A DNA stretch of 64,000 bases from Liolophura sinensis (taxonomy: Eukaryota; Mollusca; Polyplacophora; Chitonida; Chitonidae): the NCBI RefSeq assembly GCF_032854445.1, contig NW_027017967.1:1-64000 (forward strand), written 5' to 3'. Of this stretch, positions 10,599 to 19,774 are shown one piece after another (positions within the stretch are counted from its first letter, which is position 1; each line of letters starts with the position of its first letter). A program made the translations under genes and the position numbers. The notes under the pieces were generated by a model. It had not been told where the DNA came from. It saw only the letters and a program-made list of their open reading frames with translations, and did not search any database.

Positions 10599-10605
10599 TA
10601 TAAAA
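10599..10605 (+). promoter_or_regulatory. TATA box for the 111-codon ORF
   Basis: TATAAAA 46 bp before the ATG at 10645, with GGGCGG immediately upstream (10591). Confidence 0.5.
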
Positions 10606-10644
10606 CGACGTTAACCCTTCGCCATACCATTCAGATAGAGTGCC

Positions 10645-10980
10645 ATGGCAGAGCAGGAGGGTACGCCCCATGCAAAACTGGACAAGTTCGTCAGGAGATT
10701 AAAGATAGTCAGACCAACGAAAAACCCGCAGGCGAGTACCCTGAAAGAATTCGAGGTGAGATTGGGAAAAATCGGCGTCTGGGGCAAAAAGTTGTGCTGG
10801 GACTGCGCTAATTACGTTCTCGTTCTCCGATTCTCGGGATGCGAAGAGGAAAACTCCAACGTCTATGTTCACCCCTGTCAAAACTACGGAGGTTTTCTGT
10901 GCGATTACTGTAGCACTTTTCCATCGGGATGTGCGGAGGGCTGGAGACAGACGGTTTCTTGTCCTTTGAACGATGAATAA
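10645..10980 (+). CDS. uncharacterised 111-aa cysteine-containing protein of the virus-like block
   Basis: The frame runs from ATG in good context (GCCATGG) to TAA. The amino half is basic (KLDKFVRRLKIVRPTKN). The carboxy half has several cysteines (CWDC, CQNYGGFLCDYC, C near the end) that could bind zinc. I do not recognise the family. A TATA box lies 46 bp upstream, and AATAAA overlaps the stop codon, a very compact arrangement. A 139-codon frame starting at 10392 overlaps it in another frame but reads through this promoter, so I prefer the shorter ORF. Confidence 0.5.
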   Translation: MAEQEGTPHAKLDKFVRRLKIVRPTKNPQASTLKEFEVRLGKIGVWGKKLCWDCANYVLVLRFSGCEEENSNVYVHPCQNYGGFLCDYCSTFPSGCAEGWRQTVSCPLNDE

Positions 10981-10981
10981 A
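10976..10981 (+). terminator. polyadenylation signal overlapping the stop codon
   Basis: AATAAA spans the TAA stop of the 111-aa ORF. TTTATT at about 10988-10994 is a second signal read on the minus strand, so convergent transcripts could end here. Confidence 0.5.
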
Positions 10982-10994
10982 ACAACTTTATTTA

Positions 10995-11162
10995 TCAATC
11001 TTTTTGCTGCCTTTTCGTTCTTAAATCATTACTATTTCCAAAGAGTTTAAATATTTTTTCATGTCCTTCGGTTAAGACAAACACCTCACTAGGCCGGGCA
11101 CTGTGAATGTGAAGACTCGGAATTGTCGGATTAAAGACGGCACTACCTGCGATAGTCGCTCG
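10995..11162 (-). pseudogene. possible remnant of a minus-strand ORF
   Basis: A 55-codon minus-strand frame without an initiator ends in TGA at 10995. It contains RPSEVFVLTEGHEKIFKLFG and is followed by the minus-strand AATAAA. It may be the 3' end of a gene convergent with the 111-aa ORF; a stop codon lies directly upstream. I do not recognise it and it may be chance. Confidence 0.25.
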
Positions 11163-11390
11163 CTATACGTTCAACACCATTCCAGTCGTAAATACGCCTC
11201 GTATATTGACCGCCGGTGCGGTTTTCTGAAGGCGCTTTTATTTCCATCGTTATTTTTTGGTGTAATTTCAAATGAGAAGTGCTTTTTGGAAGAGGAGAAA
11301 CTTGGTCCTGGTTCACTGTCATATTATTTGAAAAGCAATCACAAAAAAGGCGAGCACAGTCAGAAAGCCAGTTGGACGCGGAATCAAAAG

Positions 11391-11656
11391 TTTTATTTAT
11401 TTTTTTATTTCATTGGAGTACTCAAGAATATTTCACTTATACGACGGCGGCCAGCATTATGGTGGTTGGAAACCGGGCACATCCCGGGGGAAACCCACGA
11501 CCATCCGCAGGTTGATGGCAGAACTTCCCACTTACGGCCGGGGAGGAGGCCAGCATGAGCTGGACTTGAACTCACAGCGACCGCATTGGTTAGAGGCTCC
11601 TGGGTCATTATGCAAATGACCGACTGCGCGCTAACCGACTGAGCTACGGAGGCCCC
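11391..11656 (-). mobile_element. tRNA-derived SINE, family S1
   Basis: A full S1 copy in reverse (T-rich tail first, tRNA-like head ending GAGCTACGGAGGCC). A 15-bp perfect target duplication ACGCGGAATCAAAAG lies at 11376-11390 and 11657-11671. The insertion is within the virus-like block, so that block was already resident in a genome with active SINEs. Confidence 0.9.
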
Positions 11657-11697
11657 ACGCGGAATCAAAAGACATCTCTGGTAAAGGAATCACTACT

Positions 11698-11857
11698 TCA
11701 ACTTTGCCGGCACATTGGACAACGATGATTGGAATTGTTTACTAGTTTGTGGCATGTAGGACACACTGTATTCTTTTTGGCAAGCCCAAAGACGCATTGG
11801 TCACACGCGTGATGGCGACAAGGACGTTTCTCCACCAAACACCAAGGAAACAAACAT
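11698..11857 (-). pseudogene. RING-finger ORF, carboxy-terminal part (split by the Polinton)
   Basis: The minus-strand frame holds the remaining metal ligands of a RING domain: CRHHACDQC, then CPTC and CPMC close to the end, stopping at 11698. The first C-x2-C is missing here because the reading frame is broken by the Polinton end at 11858. It is found in frame on the other side of the insertion (25423-25516). RING proteins usually act as E3 ubiquitin ligases, and large DNA viruses often encode small ones. Viral origin is inferred from the neighbouring compact ORFs. The ORF could also be a host gene fragment. Confidence 0.7.
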
Positions 11858-11990
11858 AGTAGTATATTTAATAGGGGTTCTGGCACACCCTCTCCCTGGG
11901 CCCTCCCCAGAAGAAATAGAGGCTCCCAGCCCCCACCTTCCTTTCCTCCATAACACCCTCCCCCAACGGTAAATAGGGACTCCCAGCCCG
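11858..11990 (+). repeat. Polinton left terminal inverted repeat
   Basis: It starts AGTAGTATATTTAATAGGGG and pairs with the right end, sharing blocks such as GTTCTGGCACACCC and CCTCCATAACACCCTCCCCC with small differences in G/C tracts. The divergence between the two ends shows age. Confidence 0.9.
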
Positions 11991-12340
11991 CATTTCGTGC
12001 CTAAGATATAAGCATATTAGCCCCCGCCCTTAGCCGACCTGGGACATGTGTATATAGATTTATTTACAAGTCTAGCCTACATATACACATTGATACGAGG
12101 CGACCTAGTTGGCATTTAACAGATAAGTCATATGGCCTATATGTAAACCAGATGTGTTGCACAATAGGGTGATTCAGCTGATTTTCTCCCCGGGATAGGG
12201 CTTAAACTACGAGTTTTCATGAAAAATAAATGTGGCAGTCTTTTTCAGCGTGTCTTGTTTAATAAGATCCAGTATTTTGGGGGGGATTGGAGATATTGTG
12301 TTTATGCGGAAAAGTCCTAAACATTTAGCCCATGTTTCGT
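11991..12340. other. Polinton left non-coding segment
   Basis: Between the left inverted repeat and the first tRNA-like insert there is no ORF I can support. It is AT-rich with short palindromes (TGTGTATATAGATTTATTTACA region). Confidence 0.4.
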
Positions 12341-12344
12341 GGGT

Positions 12345-12765
12345 CTGGGATATAGCTCAGTCGGCTGACAGAGGTGTGAATGGCGCTGTATGTAAGGGGT
12401 GTATTCATATACTGCGTATATAAGGGGATCTTTGCTAGCTCAAATCCGGATTTGGTCTCCTATATATGTAGTATATGAATACATTACCTGCATATAACGT
12501 CGGGCTCTACGCACTTCTATGGAATCTCTGCAACTTTCGACAGTTTCGGGTTCTGAGAGACCTTACCAAGGGGTGTTGTAGATGGCCCAATGGTGGTGGG
12601 ATGTGTCAGCGCCAATTAACCCCCCTAACGGCGGGTCGCTAGCGCAAAAAAATCCGGAGCCCGCCGTTAGAGTGGTGATTAATTTGTAACAGATTGAGCT
12701 ATAAACCAGGCCCTTTGCTTTTTTGGACCATTGGTTCGAGCCCCACACTGGGCAGATTTTTTTTA
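12345..12765 (+). mobile_element. probable tRNA-derived SINE insert(s), family unclear
   Basis: GGGATATAGCTCAGTCGG at about 12350 resembles an A box, GCTCAAATCCGG at about 12440 a B box, and TGGTTCGAGCCCCACACTGG with a T run at 12730-12762 a second B box. Inverted repeats (GTGTATTCATATACTG and TAGTATATGAATAC) lie between. Boundaries are uncertain. The insert abuts or overlaps the 3' end of the next gene. Confidence 0.45.
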
Positions 12766-13524
12766 CCCCCGGGGTTCTCGAGACATAGCAGGGGTTTGCT
12801 CGGATTCCAAAACAAGTTCCCCTTGGGCACCCACCTCCCAGAACATCATTCGGAAAGGGCGTTTTTCAGTTCTTGCCGGGCTAGTTTTCGGCCGTGATCT
12901 ATAAGCCGTTTTTTTCGTGCTTTCATCGATGTCTACGGCGTTAAATGCCTTACGAGACTTGGCGCGTATCTCCTGCTTCAGATCAGAGTAGTTCTTGAGC
13001 TCCTGAATGATTTGCTTAAACTCTACGTCTGAAATAACACCATCACATAATGCCGTAGATACCTGCACACGGATGCTGTTAAGTTTGGCCTCGGCCAACA
13101 GCCGTATATCGTTATGTTTCTTGGCCTTTGCGTGGAGTCGGCGGCTAACGAATTTCCCGGCGACATTTAAGACACCGCAAGCAAGGGCCGCAGCTTCTAT
13201 GGCCAAGACAGCAGGGGTTGCAATTATGGTTGTGAGTAGCTCGACGCCTGCAACCCCTACTCCCAAACCGGCCGTGAGCATGGCTGAATCAAGGGCTTCG
13301 GTGGCTAAGACACCGCGCCGGTACTTTTTTTACAAGGCTCGACGGAGATCTCTCTCAGATTCAAGCTATTTCTGTATTTCGCTGATATACTGCAGACGAT
13401 GGGCGTGCGCCACGCTCTCCGGCGGCGCGGTCGGGGCCAAGGGGTGGTCATCCACGATCGTCGGCGCCGCGCCCTCAGGCGGCAAGGGGTCTTCATCCAT
13501 GATCGTCGGGTACAGTCGTCCCAT
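12763..13524 (-). pseudogene. conserved Polinton accessory protein (hydrophobic-helical), broken
   Basis: The minus-strand frame starts at ATG 13524 with an acidic proline-rich leader (MDEDPLPPEG). A charged helical segment follows, then a glycine/alanine-rich hydrophobic region and a conserved tail with ISDVEFKQIIQELKNYSDL. I know the tail as part of a protein family that recurs beside Polinton genes in aquatic invertebrates. Its function is unknown; the hydrophobic middle suggests membrane association. Two in-frame stops break it: TAG at 13366-13368 and TAA at 13330-13332. The carboxy end runs into the SINE-like insert, so the natural stop is uncertain. Confidence 0.6.
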
Positions 13525-13534
13525 ATTGTCCGTC

Positions 13535-14626
13535 CTACGAATCAATAACGTCGGTCAACTCTAAATTGTCCTCGGGATTACTAACACGAAAGCGACGAAA
13601 TCTTATACCGGACTCGAAATAGATTTCATTGAGATTGAAAATGCCCCCTGGGAAGACTCGTATATCCTCGAGAGAGCTCTGGGTGACTGGGTTGCCCTGG
13701 GCTGGTAATTCGATCATAAGTCTGAGCTCCTTTCCATCGTGCTTTACAGGCCACTTTAGTTTCAACTCTGTAATTATGGAGGAACGGCGTTGAGAGTGAG
13801 TGAGTGAGTGCTTGGGGTTTAACGTCATACTCAACAATTTTTCAGTCATATGACGACGAAGGAATCATTAGGGTGCATGAACGTGTAATGTGCCTCCTTG
13901 TTGCAGGACGGATTTCCACCGCTCTTTTATTTAGTGCTGCTTCACTGAGACGACTTACCGAAGGCAAGTAAGCCGCCCCGCCCGAGCCATTATACTGATA
14001 CGGGTCAACCAGTCGTTGCACTCTCCCCTTCATGCTGAACGCCAAGCGAGGAAGTTACAACTTCCTCTTTTAAAGTCTTAGGTGTGACTCGATCAAGGAT
14101 TGATCCTGGATCTACCGGTCCCGAAGCGGACGCTCTACCAACTGTGCTATCCGGGCCGGTACGGCGCTGAGAGGCCGTGCCAAGTATGATGTTTAAGATA
14201 AGTATAGATAAAGTATAGATTTATTCGTAGTGTGGCCTCAAACTCGGTTTGGGCGTCAAGACGCACGGTCTCTACACCAGGCGGCGCAGTTAGTGTGAAG
14301 TAACCTCCTCCTTCCAAAGCCACAAGACAGACGCTGATTGGTACTTACGACACGAAAGAGGTTCCGGAGTTGAAAACTTTTTTCTCATCGGCCCCGGTGG
14401 TCTGGGCCAACATCGGGGTCACCTTCACATCTATCAACCAATCAAGGTCGCGAGGTCTGGTAAGACCAAAGCGGTCTTCAAAGCGAATTAATGAGAGTTT
14501 TTGTTCTTCATTCACCTCAGACGGCGACCTGCGCTCTTGCTCTGCAGTGGATGAGACATCTTCAAGGGAAGTAAACGTGGCAGGTTTTGCTTGCCCCCCC
14601 ACCCTGGGACCGGCTGCGTCCACCAT
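13535..14626 (-). pseudogene. Polinton structural-type protein, split by a SINE
   Basis: It starts at ATG 14626 (MVDAAGPRVGG). The frame is open to TAA at about 14345, continues in a shifted frame with EGGGYFTLTAPPGVETVRLD, is interrupted by the SINE at 13797-14160 and ends in LTDVIDS at 13535. The middle, rich in beta-prone residues (LKLKWPVKHDGKELRLMIEL), suggests a jelly-roll or fibre-like virion protein. That is only inference from composition and position beside other capsid-type genes. The ATG overlaps the end of the upstream gene. At least one frameshift plus the SINE make it non-functional. Confidence 0.5.
13797..14160 (-). mobile_element. tRNA-derived SINE, family S2, inside the Polinton
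   Basis: The reverse copy begins with TGAGTGAGTGAGTGCTTGGG and ends with the tRNA-like head CTATCCGGGCC. A 13-bp target duplication ACGGCGTTGAGAG / ACGGCGCTGAGAG is at 13784-13796 and 14161-14173, with one mismatch. It disrupts a Polinton gene. Confidence 0.92.
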
Positions 14627-14629
14627 ATT

Positions 14630-15284
14630 GTATTTTTAGGGTAGCACTGAGATATCCTACATTCATATACTCGCCGTCTTTATCTAAAAGCGCCACGGTC
14701 AAGTGCGTTATATAGTCGGCGCGCAAGGCTTTGTACTGTGGGTTGGGAAATAAAACCGTCTTCCCTCAGTTAATCCCTTCACCAGTCACAGCGATGGCCT
14801 GAAGTAGCGTGGAACCGCCACCGAAAGCTGAGGTTATTCTCACGTTTTCTGGGGTGCTCAGTTCATCTAAATGCACGAAGACTTCTTTGTGTGGGACCAA
14901 GTTAGGTAGCTTATCACCTTCCGCAGTCTCCCCACTGATCATAATCTCGTCGGAGAACCTTAAGATGGGGGCAAGCTCTTCGAGCACTATGTAGGCCTTT
15001 TTAGGGTTGGTAAGGACTAGGCAGCCCGTAGCTTCATTCATTTCCAGAGAAACCTCATGCGGGCGGAATATACCCTTGTCCAGCATACAGACATTGTAGT
15101 AGCCCGTCGGCACTCCAACACGTTTGACATCAAGCAAGAAGCCCACTCCGGAGGGGATATTCACCCAGTTCGGGTAGAATGTTATCTCGCGAAGGGCGGT
15201 TTTAAGGCGGCCGTTGAGGTTGTTAAGGGCATGAGGCAGCATGTACTCTGTCCCATTTAGAATGTCAGTCAATGTGATGAACAT
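14630..15284 (-). pseudogene. conserved Polinton virion-type protein (penton candidate), frameshifted
   Basis: It starts at ATG 15284 with MFITLTDILNGTEYMLPHAL and is open for 172 codons to a stop at 14766. The following bases in a shifted frame continue in a protein-like way (ALRADYITHLTVALLDKDGE) to about 14630. One small indel near 14760 therefore breaks the gene. Length (~215 residues before damage), beta-rich composition and its place opposite the capsid and ATPase genes fit a minor capsid or penton protein. The assignment is inference. It is divergently arranged with the plus-strand gene starting near 15302. Confidence 0.5.
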
Positions 15285-15301
15285 CTTACGGAATAGCCAC
15301 G

Positions 15302-16459
15302 ATGAACAGTGAGGTTTATAGATTCAATAGAAAGGCTACTTACAACGCCGGGGCATTTCATAGTATCCAAACCCACGCAGAGCAGCTCACGCGATTTGAC
15401 ATCTACATCAATGAAAAGAAGGCCTGTTCGGTCCAGTTCACAGATGTGTTGAAGTACCGGCTAAATAACCAGCATTTCCATTGTTCAGGCCTGGAACACC
15501 AATCCTATGCAATTCTGGCAGAACCAAGTGAACTTCGCGGCCTGGTGCGCAACCACGGGCTGTGGCGTATCTACAAAAGACCATCTTCTCGCCCCCGTCC
15601 AACAAATAAGGGCTCTGTGCACGTTCCATGTTTATTACCAAGTTAAGCGGATCTTGCAAGAGATAAAGGCCCCCTGGCGCAAGACAGAGTGTGGGCGACA
15701 TTCAAAAACCCCTACGACAAGAGGGCCTACGAGAGGATTTGTAGGTAGTTCCACGTAAATACGCAAACAGACTGGAGGCGCAGTGGGGTGAATCACGCCC
15801 TCGGAGTGGCATATTACTTTATCATGGGAATGGACTACAGCCCCATTGGCGATGGGACCTTCGATCCGAGCAGGATGTCGTTCCCTAGAAAGCCTACAGC
15901 GCTCCACGTCGACTACATCGAGCAGGACGCCCAGGAGGCTTGGGCGTCGTTCATTGTCGGCACATCCTAAAGATTCACGCAGCCGGGCGTAGAGTGCTTA
16001 AACGATTCCATCCGGACATACGTGTGGGCTATTTTAGGCGCCCAAGCGCAAACAAGGGCGCGTTATCTAGGCACGGGCACAGCCTTCAACGCGCAAAAAC
16101 AGTTTGCCGCGAACGTTGAAGACGCTATTTCCTCTCCCATCGACCTTCTGTCTGCTATCAAACGTTACCAGGACGTGCTACAGTATGCCGGGAGCGCTGT
16201 AGACTTTGTGTATGGCATAGGCCTATATATGGGCCCCAGCGACATGCTTCTGCAGATCAGCCATGTGGCGAACTACAACAACAAAATCGTCGTGGCCACA
16301 GAGGACCAGAAGCTAGGCGCCAATGAGGGTGTGAACGCTAAAGTGCCGCCTACTTTGTACAAGCGCGCACCTGGCCAAAGGATCGTAAAGCCACAAAAAA
16401 GCGTCCCACCACCCACCGCGCGCGTTCAGCATGTTGCTGCGCGCCGGAATGGGGGCTAA
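15302..16459 (+). pseudogene. conserved Polinton protein of unknown role, multiply broken
   Basis: Recognisable blocks in three frames: MNSEVYRFNRKATYNAGAFH (15302 onward), NPMQFWQNQVNFAAWCATTG (about 15505), and an open stretch from 15788 to 16459 with LNDSIRTYVWAILGAQAQTR and NVEDAISSPIDL. That stretch is interrupted only by TAA at 15968-15970. I know this set of motifs as one long protein beside Polinton capsid genes in invertebrates; its function is not established. Frame changes near 15490 and between 15600 and 15790 plus the stop make it a pseudogene. Its end overlaps the 43-aa membrane ORF. Confidence 0.55.
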
Positions 16460-16562
16460 AGAACCCCTATTTCCAGACCTAAAGAATCACGATGCGGAGA
16501 AGATAGCTATCGTCGTCGTTGGGGTTGGTATCGGCTTACTGCTGTTGTGGACTATGCGTTAA
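16431..16562 (+). CDS. 43-aa single-pass membrane protein of the Polinton
   Basis: A short ORF: ATG 16431, TAA at 16560-16562. A polar amino part (KEPLFPDLKNHDAEK) is followed by one hydrophobic segment (IAIVVVGVGIGLLLLWTM) and a final arginine, so it looks like a single membrane anchor. It overlaps the end of the preceding gene in another frame and the end of the convergent minus-strand gene. Small membrane proteins are common in viruses of this kind. Whether it is in the virion is unknown. The frame is intact although neighbours are broken. Confidence 0.5.
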   Translation: MLLRAGMGAKEPLFPDLKNHDAEKIAIVVVGVGIGLLLLWTMR

Positions 16563-17834
16563 ATACTTATGAACAGCCACGATCAATAGGCCACCTACTG
16601 CGACGACTAGAGCCCAGACATTATCGGCCAGCCACCCAGCCGTTTTCCCGAAAAGGTTCAGTAGCCAGGACACGATACTGCCAATAATACCCGGAATCGC
16701 AGCGGCAGCCTTCCCAGCCAGCTTGCCAAGGGCGCGCGCCAGGGATTGGAGATGCTTTTTCACCCATTCTTTAAGACCACGCCCGTCGGATGGAGGTGTT
16801 GGCTGGATGCCCCCGCTAGACCCGCCAGTCAGGGCCAACTTTATCGCTAATCCCAGCGTCAAGATTGCCATCCCAATTGCCGTGACAATGGAGACCACGG
16901 TTAATCCCTGCTCCCGGAAAAGGGTGCGGACGCGCTCGGCCAGAGTGATATCTTTGTGTAGGATGCGATCGATCGTCTGCTTGATGCGGTGTATTTGCGT
17001 GCGCAGGGCTTCGGCCGTTAAAGAGGCTGCTTCGATCCGGGCCACCCTCTCGTCCTCGAGATTCCTTATCCTGTTTGCCATCCGATGCCGGGAGAATTCA
17101 TCAGTGGCCTCCCCCAACTTCTGTTTTTGTTTTGCGATGTCCTTATCGAGACTTGATAACTTGGCGAGGTTATTCGCGTGTTCGCCTTCCGAGGTCTGCA
17201 GTGCCTTGTCAAGCCCCAAAAGTTCTCGCAAGGGAAGAGGAGGGTCGTTTATCGTTTCAAGAGCCCGCCCGACCTCACTATCCGTCAAAGCTTGTTTCCA
17301 TTGTGTGGACAGCATCAGCGGCCTTCTTCGCTGGTTGGCTTAAATCCTTCAGCTCAATGGTATCTGCCTCGGCGGCCGCGGCACCTAATTGTGAATTGCT
17401 GTCTCCAGGTCTGCGACTGCTGCCGGAAGCGATGATGACTGTCCTGTGCTTTTCCAGTGTACAAATCCCAGCTCCTGCCGAACAACATCAACCCTTCCAT
17501 TCTGGGCGATTGTTGAGAGGGCTAGCGGTGCAACTGTTCTTTTGTTGATGATGTCCAGACTGGGGTGGGACACGAGTCGCAGACGTTCTTGGACAACCTC
17601 AAAATTTAAGTAATAGCGAGTGGGTTTGGCAGGGCTGCGATACTTATTCGCCAAGGCATTGTAAAAATCATCCACGGCGGACTGCGTCAGCTCTCGTTGA
17701 AGGTTTCTGGTGGTCGCACCACGGCTTTGTTGCTCGGGAACATCGTCACTTGTGGGGAGAGGGGTCTGTTTGTCGTCGTTGTTGTCCTCTCTGGCGTCGT
17801 CGAATGCAAGGTTATCAAAGTCATAGTCTGCCAT
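16536..17834 (-). pseudogene. long coiled-coil and membrane protein of the Polinton, frameshifted
   Basis: The amino part starts at ATG 17834 (MADYDFDNLAFDD, very acidic) and contains TTRNLQRELTQSAVDDFYNA. It is open to about 17385. The second part, open from about 17315 to 16536, has a charged coiled coil (about 70 residues, KLSSLDKDIAKQKQKLGEA) and a hydrophobic stretch (VVSIVTAIGMAILTLGLAI). Glycine/alanine-rich helices and a last membrane segment near the end follow. One frame change between 17316 and 17390 separates the parts. It is a conserved companion of invertebrate Polinton capsid genes; a virion or membrane-remodelling role is possible but unproven. Confidence 0.6.
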
Positions 17835-17875
17835 AATCCTCGTATTGAACTTTTAAGGTATGCCTTCAATACACA
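17835..17875. promoter_or_regulatory. 41-bp divergent promoter region
   Basis: Only 41 bp separate the minus-strand ATG at 17834 from the capsid ATG at 17876, so the two genes must share a compact divergent control region. No clear TATA box is visible in it. Confidence 0.45.
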
Positions 17876-19090
17876 ATGGATACATACGGACGCAGGCTAA
17901 ATCCCTTCAGAACACTCCGTAAGCCTCTCGGGGTACAACGTGTACTGCAGTCCGTGGTCGTCACCAATAACCCGAGTACGATCGACCAGAATCAACAACT
18001 CTTCGTCCGCTTCCCCAAACTCGGCACAAATGACGTCATTGTGCCCGGTACCGTGCGCTTGGCCTTCTCGATCACGATCAATTTATCCGACCCGAACGCC
18101 ACAGTGGTCGGAAATCTCGGACGCGCAGTAGTCAAGAAAATCACGATCAAAATCAACGGGAATGAGGTAATGTTCATCGACGACTCTGATGTGTTTCATT
18201 ACTACGTCGACTTATGGCTGACAAAAAACGAACGGCAGAATGCGGCCTACCAAGGCATCGGCAGCGAAAACATGCTTAAACTTCGAGTCGGAGCGGAGGA
18301 CGCAAGTGACGACGATGCTGGAGACAATGCCATCGCTCACGCCTTTGGCAACCGGTTCCACATCCCGCTAGACTTTGAGCTTCTAGATGGCCACATGCCA
18401 TTCTATCAGAGTGCCTTGGCCGACCGACTGGAGTACGAACTGACGTTCAACGATTACGGCCGGGTCATAAAGAAAACAGGCGATGCCGACGCGACTTACA
18501 CCATCGACAACATCAGCCTGGAGTTCGATATCGTCACCGAAGAGGAGCTGGCTAAACAGATCCGCAACCAGTTTGCCGGGGGCGTCTCCATACTGTATGA
18601 TCGCGTCCTCCGCCTCCGAAAGCTTGTGAAGGACAAGTCTGATACTCTCTGGAACATAAACCTGAACACTCCCGCAAGAGCAATGAAGGGCATCCTCATG
18701 CTGTTCGAGGCTAAAGGAACCCCGTGGAGGAGGAGGTCGGAATCCTTCTACAACCCGAAGATCACCAAAGTAGAAATCACAATAGAAGGTGTCCTCAATC
18801 AGCTGTACAGCCAGGGCATGCGGGCGTACCAGCAATGGGACGAGGTCAAGAAGTTCTTCGCCAGCTCACCTCTTAAGAAGCCGGACCCTGAGGTGGCCAG
18901 GGTCGTAAAAGACTTTGGCCTGGCAAACGTGTCCCTGGAAGACTTCTTGACGTCCAAGCACGCCTTCCAGCTTGACCTGAGGACAAGCGACGATGACAAG
19001 CTGCATGGCAGTGGGAGGCGCGTAATAAACGCCAGCGAGGGGATTACGATACAGGTTACAGAGAAGAGAGAGAAGAGCCCGGAGTGTTGA
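17876..19090 (+). CDS. MCP: Polinton major capsid protein (double jelly-roll)
   Basis: A complete 404-codon frame from ATG (MDTYGRRLNPFRTLRKPLG) to TGA. The sequence has alternating beta-prone stretches throughout, a VPGTVRLAFSITINL segment in the first third, a conserved YNPKITKVEITIEG motif and a carboxy-terminal block with LTSKHAFQLDLRTSDD and HGSGRRVINASEGI. I recognise it as the major capsid protein of invertebrate Polintons, which forms trimers of double jelly-rolls for an icosahedral shell. The ATPase gene follows directly. The frame is undamaged in an otherwise decayed element, which may reflect chance, shorter age or retained use. Confidence 0.85.
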   Translation: MDTYGRRLNPFRTLRKPLGVQRVLQSVVVTNNPSTIDQNQQLFVRFPKLGTNDVIVPGTVRLAFSITINLSDPNATVVGNLGRAVVKKITIKINGNEVMFIDDSDVFHYYVDLWLTKNERQNAAYQGIGSENMLKLRVGAEDASDDDAGDNAIAHAFGNRFHIPLDFELLDGHMPFYQSALADRLEYELTFNDYGRVIKKTGDADATYTIDNISLEFDIVTEEELAKQIRNQFAGGVSILYDRVLRLRKLVKDKSDTLWNINLNTPARAMKGILMLFEAKGTPWRRRSESFYNPKITKVEITIEGVLNQLYSQGMRAYQQWDEVKKFFASSPLKKPDPEVARVVKDFGLANVSLEDFLTSKHAFQLDLRTSDDDKLHGSGRRVINASEGITIQVTEKREKSPEC

Positions 19091-19112
19091 ACGAATATAT
19101 CTGTATGTGATC

Positions 19113-19747
19113 ATGGACGCAAAGCTTCACATCCAGGATGGTGGATTCGTCAGCGCGCTGTATTGATGACGCCCACTGTCATCAATGGGCAGACGGAATG
19201 CGGTAAAACAGTCTTCATGCTGGAAGTGCTTGAGGGCCCTTTCCGCGGTTTCTTTCATCACATTGTGATCCTGTGCCTCAGTCTTAAGCATAACAAGGCG
19301 TACCGGTGGCGATGGATACTGTCTGACCCAGAGGTCTATTGTTTTGACCCCGGCGAGCGGCTCAACGACTTTCTGAGAGCTTTCTACAGATTGTTGGAGG
19401 GGGAACCCACCTTATACATCATCGATGATTGTAGCGCGTTGAAGGCGATGATTAAGATAAACAAAATGCTGTCATTCATGGCTTTCTCGGGCCGTCATGC
19501 AGACCAAAGTGTCTGGGTCCCCACTCAGAAATACAACGCCGTCCTCAAAGACTTTCGCGAGCAGACAAGGTGGGTGGCTTTCTTCAACAGCAAAGATCGG
19601 CACTCGTTCGAAAAATGCTTGAAGGAGAACGACGACATCGCGACCGAGAGCGAAAAGGCAGAGGTTCGACAATTGCTCAAGGACAATCTGCATTTTAAGC
19701 TCCTGCTAAAGACTGATCCGCCCAGCACGTATCAGGTTTTATATTAG
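19113..19747 (+). pseudogene. Polinton genome-packaging ATPase (FtsK/HerA type), amino end frameshifted
   Basis: The main frame (ATG 19166 to TAG 19747) has a Walker A motif GQTECGKT at once after the start, a Walker B YIIDDC about 100 residues on, and the overall length of a small A32/HerA-like packaging ATPase. It would drive DNA into the capsid. An ATG at 19113 begins a leader (MDAKLHIQDGG) that ends at a TGA overlapping 19165. The leader is in a different frame, so a 1-2-base change probably separated it from the body. Without the leader the P-loop lies at the extreme amino end. It directly follows the capsid gene on the same strand, as in other Polintons. Confidence 0.8.
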
Positions 19748-19774
19748 ACGTAGGCGACATTTTTTCAATGAAAC

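Noticed and set aside
10392-10811. 139-codon ORF with a hydrophobic start (MSIVMSLIASSALSLCVLVF)
   Set aside because: It overlaps the promoter and first half of the better supported 111-aa ORF in another frame, with no promoter of its own.
13007-13564. 185-codon plus-strand frame
   Set aside because: A shadow of the minus-strand Polinton protein with its conserved ISDVEFKQII motif.
14330-14350. GTAAGT on the minus strand after TSFVS, a possible splice donor in a Polinton gene
   Set aside because: No matching acceptor and in-frame reading resumes at once after a 1-base shift, so a simple indel is more likely.
16723-17343. 206-codon plus-strand frame
   Set aside because: Lies opposite the coiled-coil and membrane protein and has no protein-like features.
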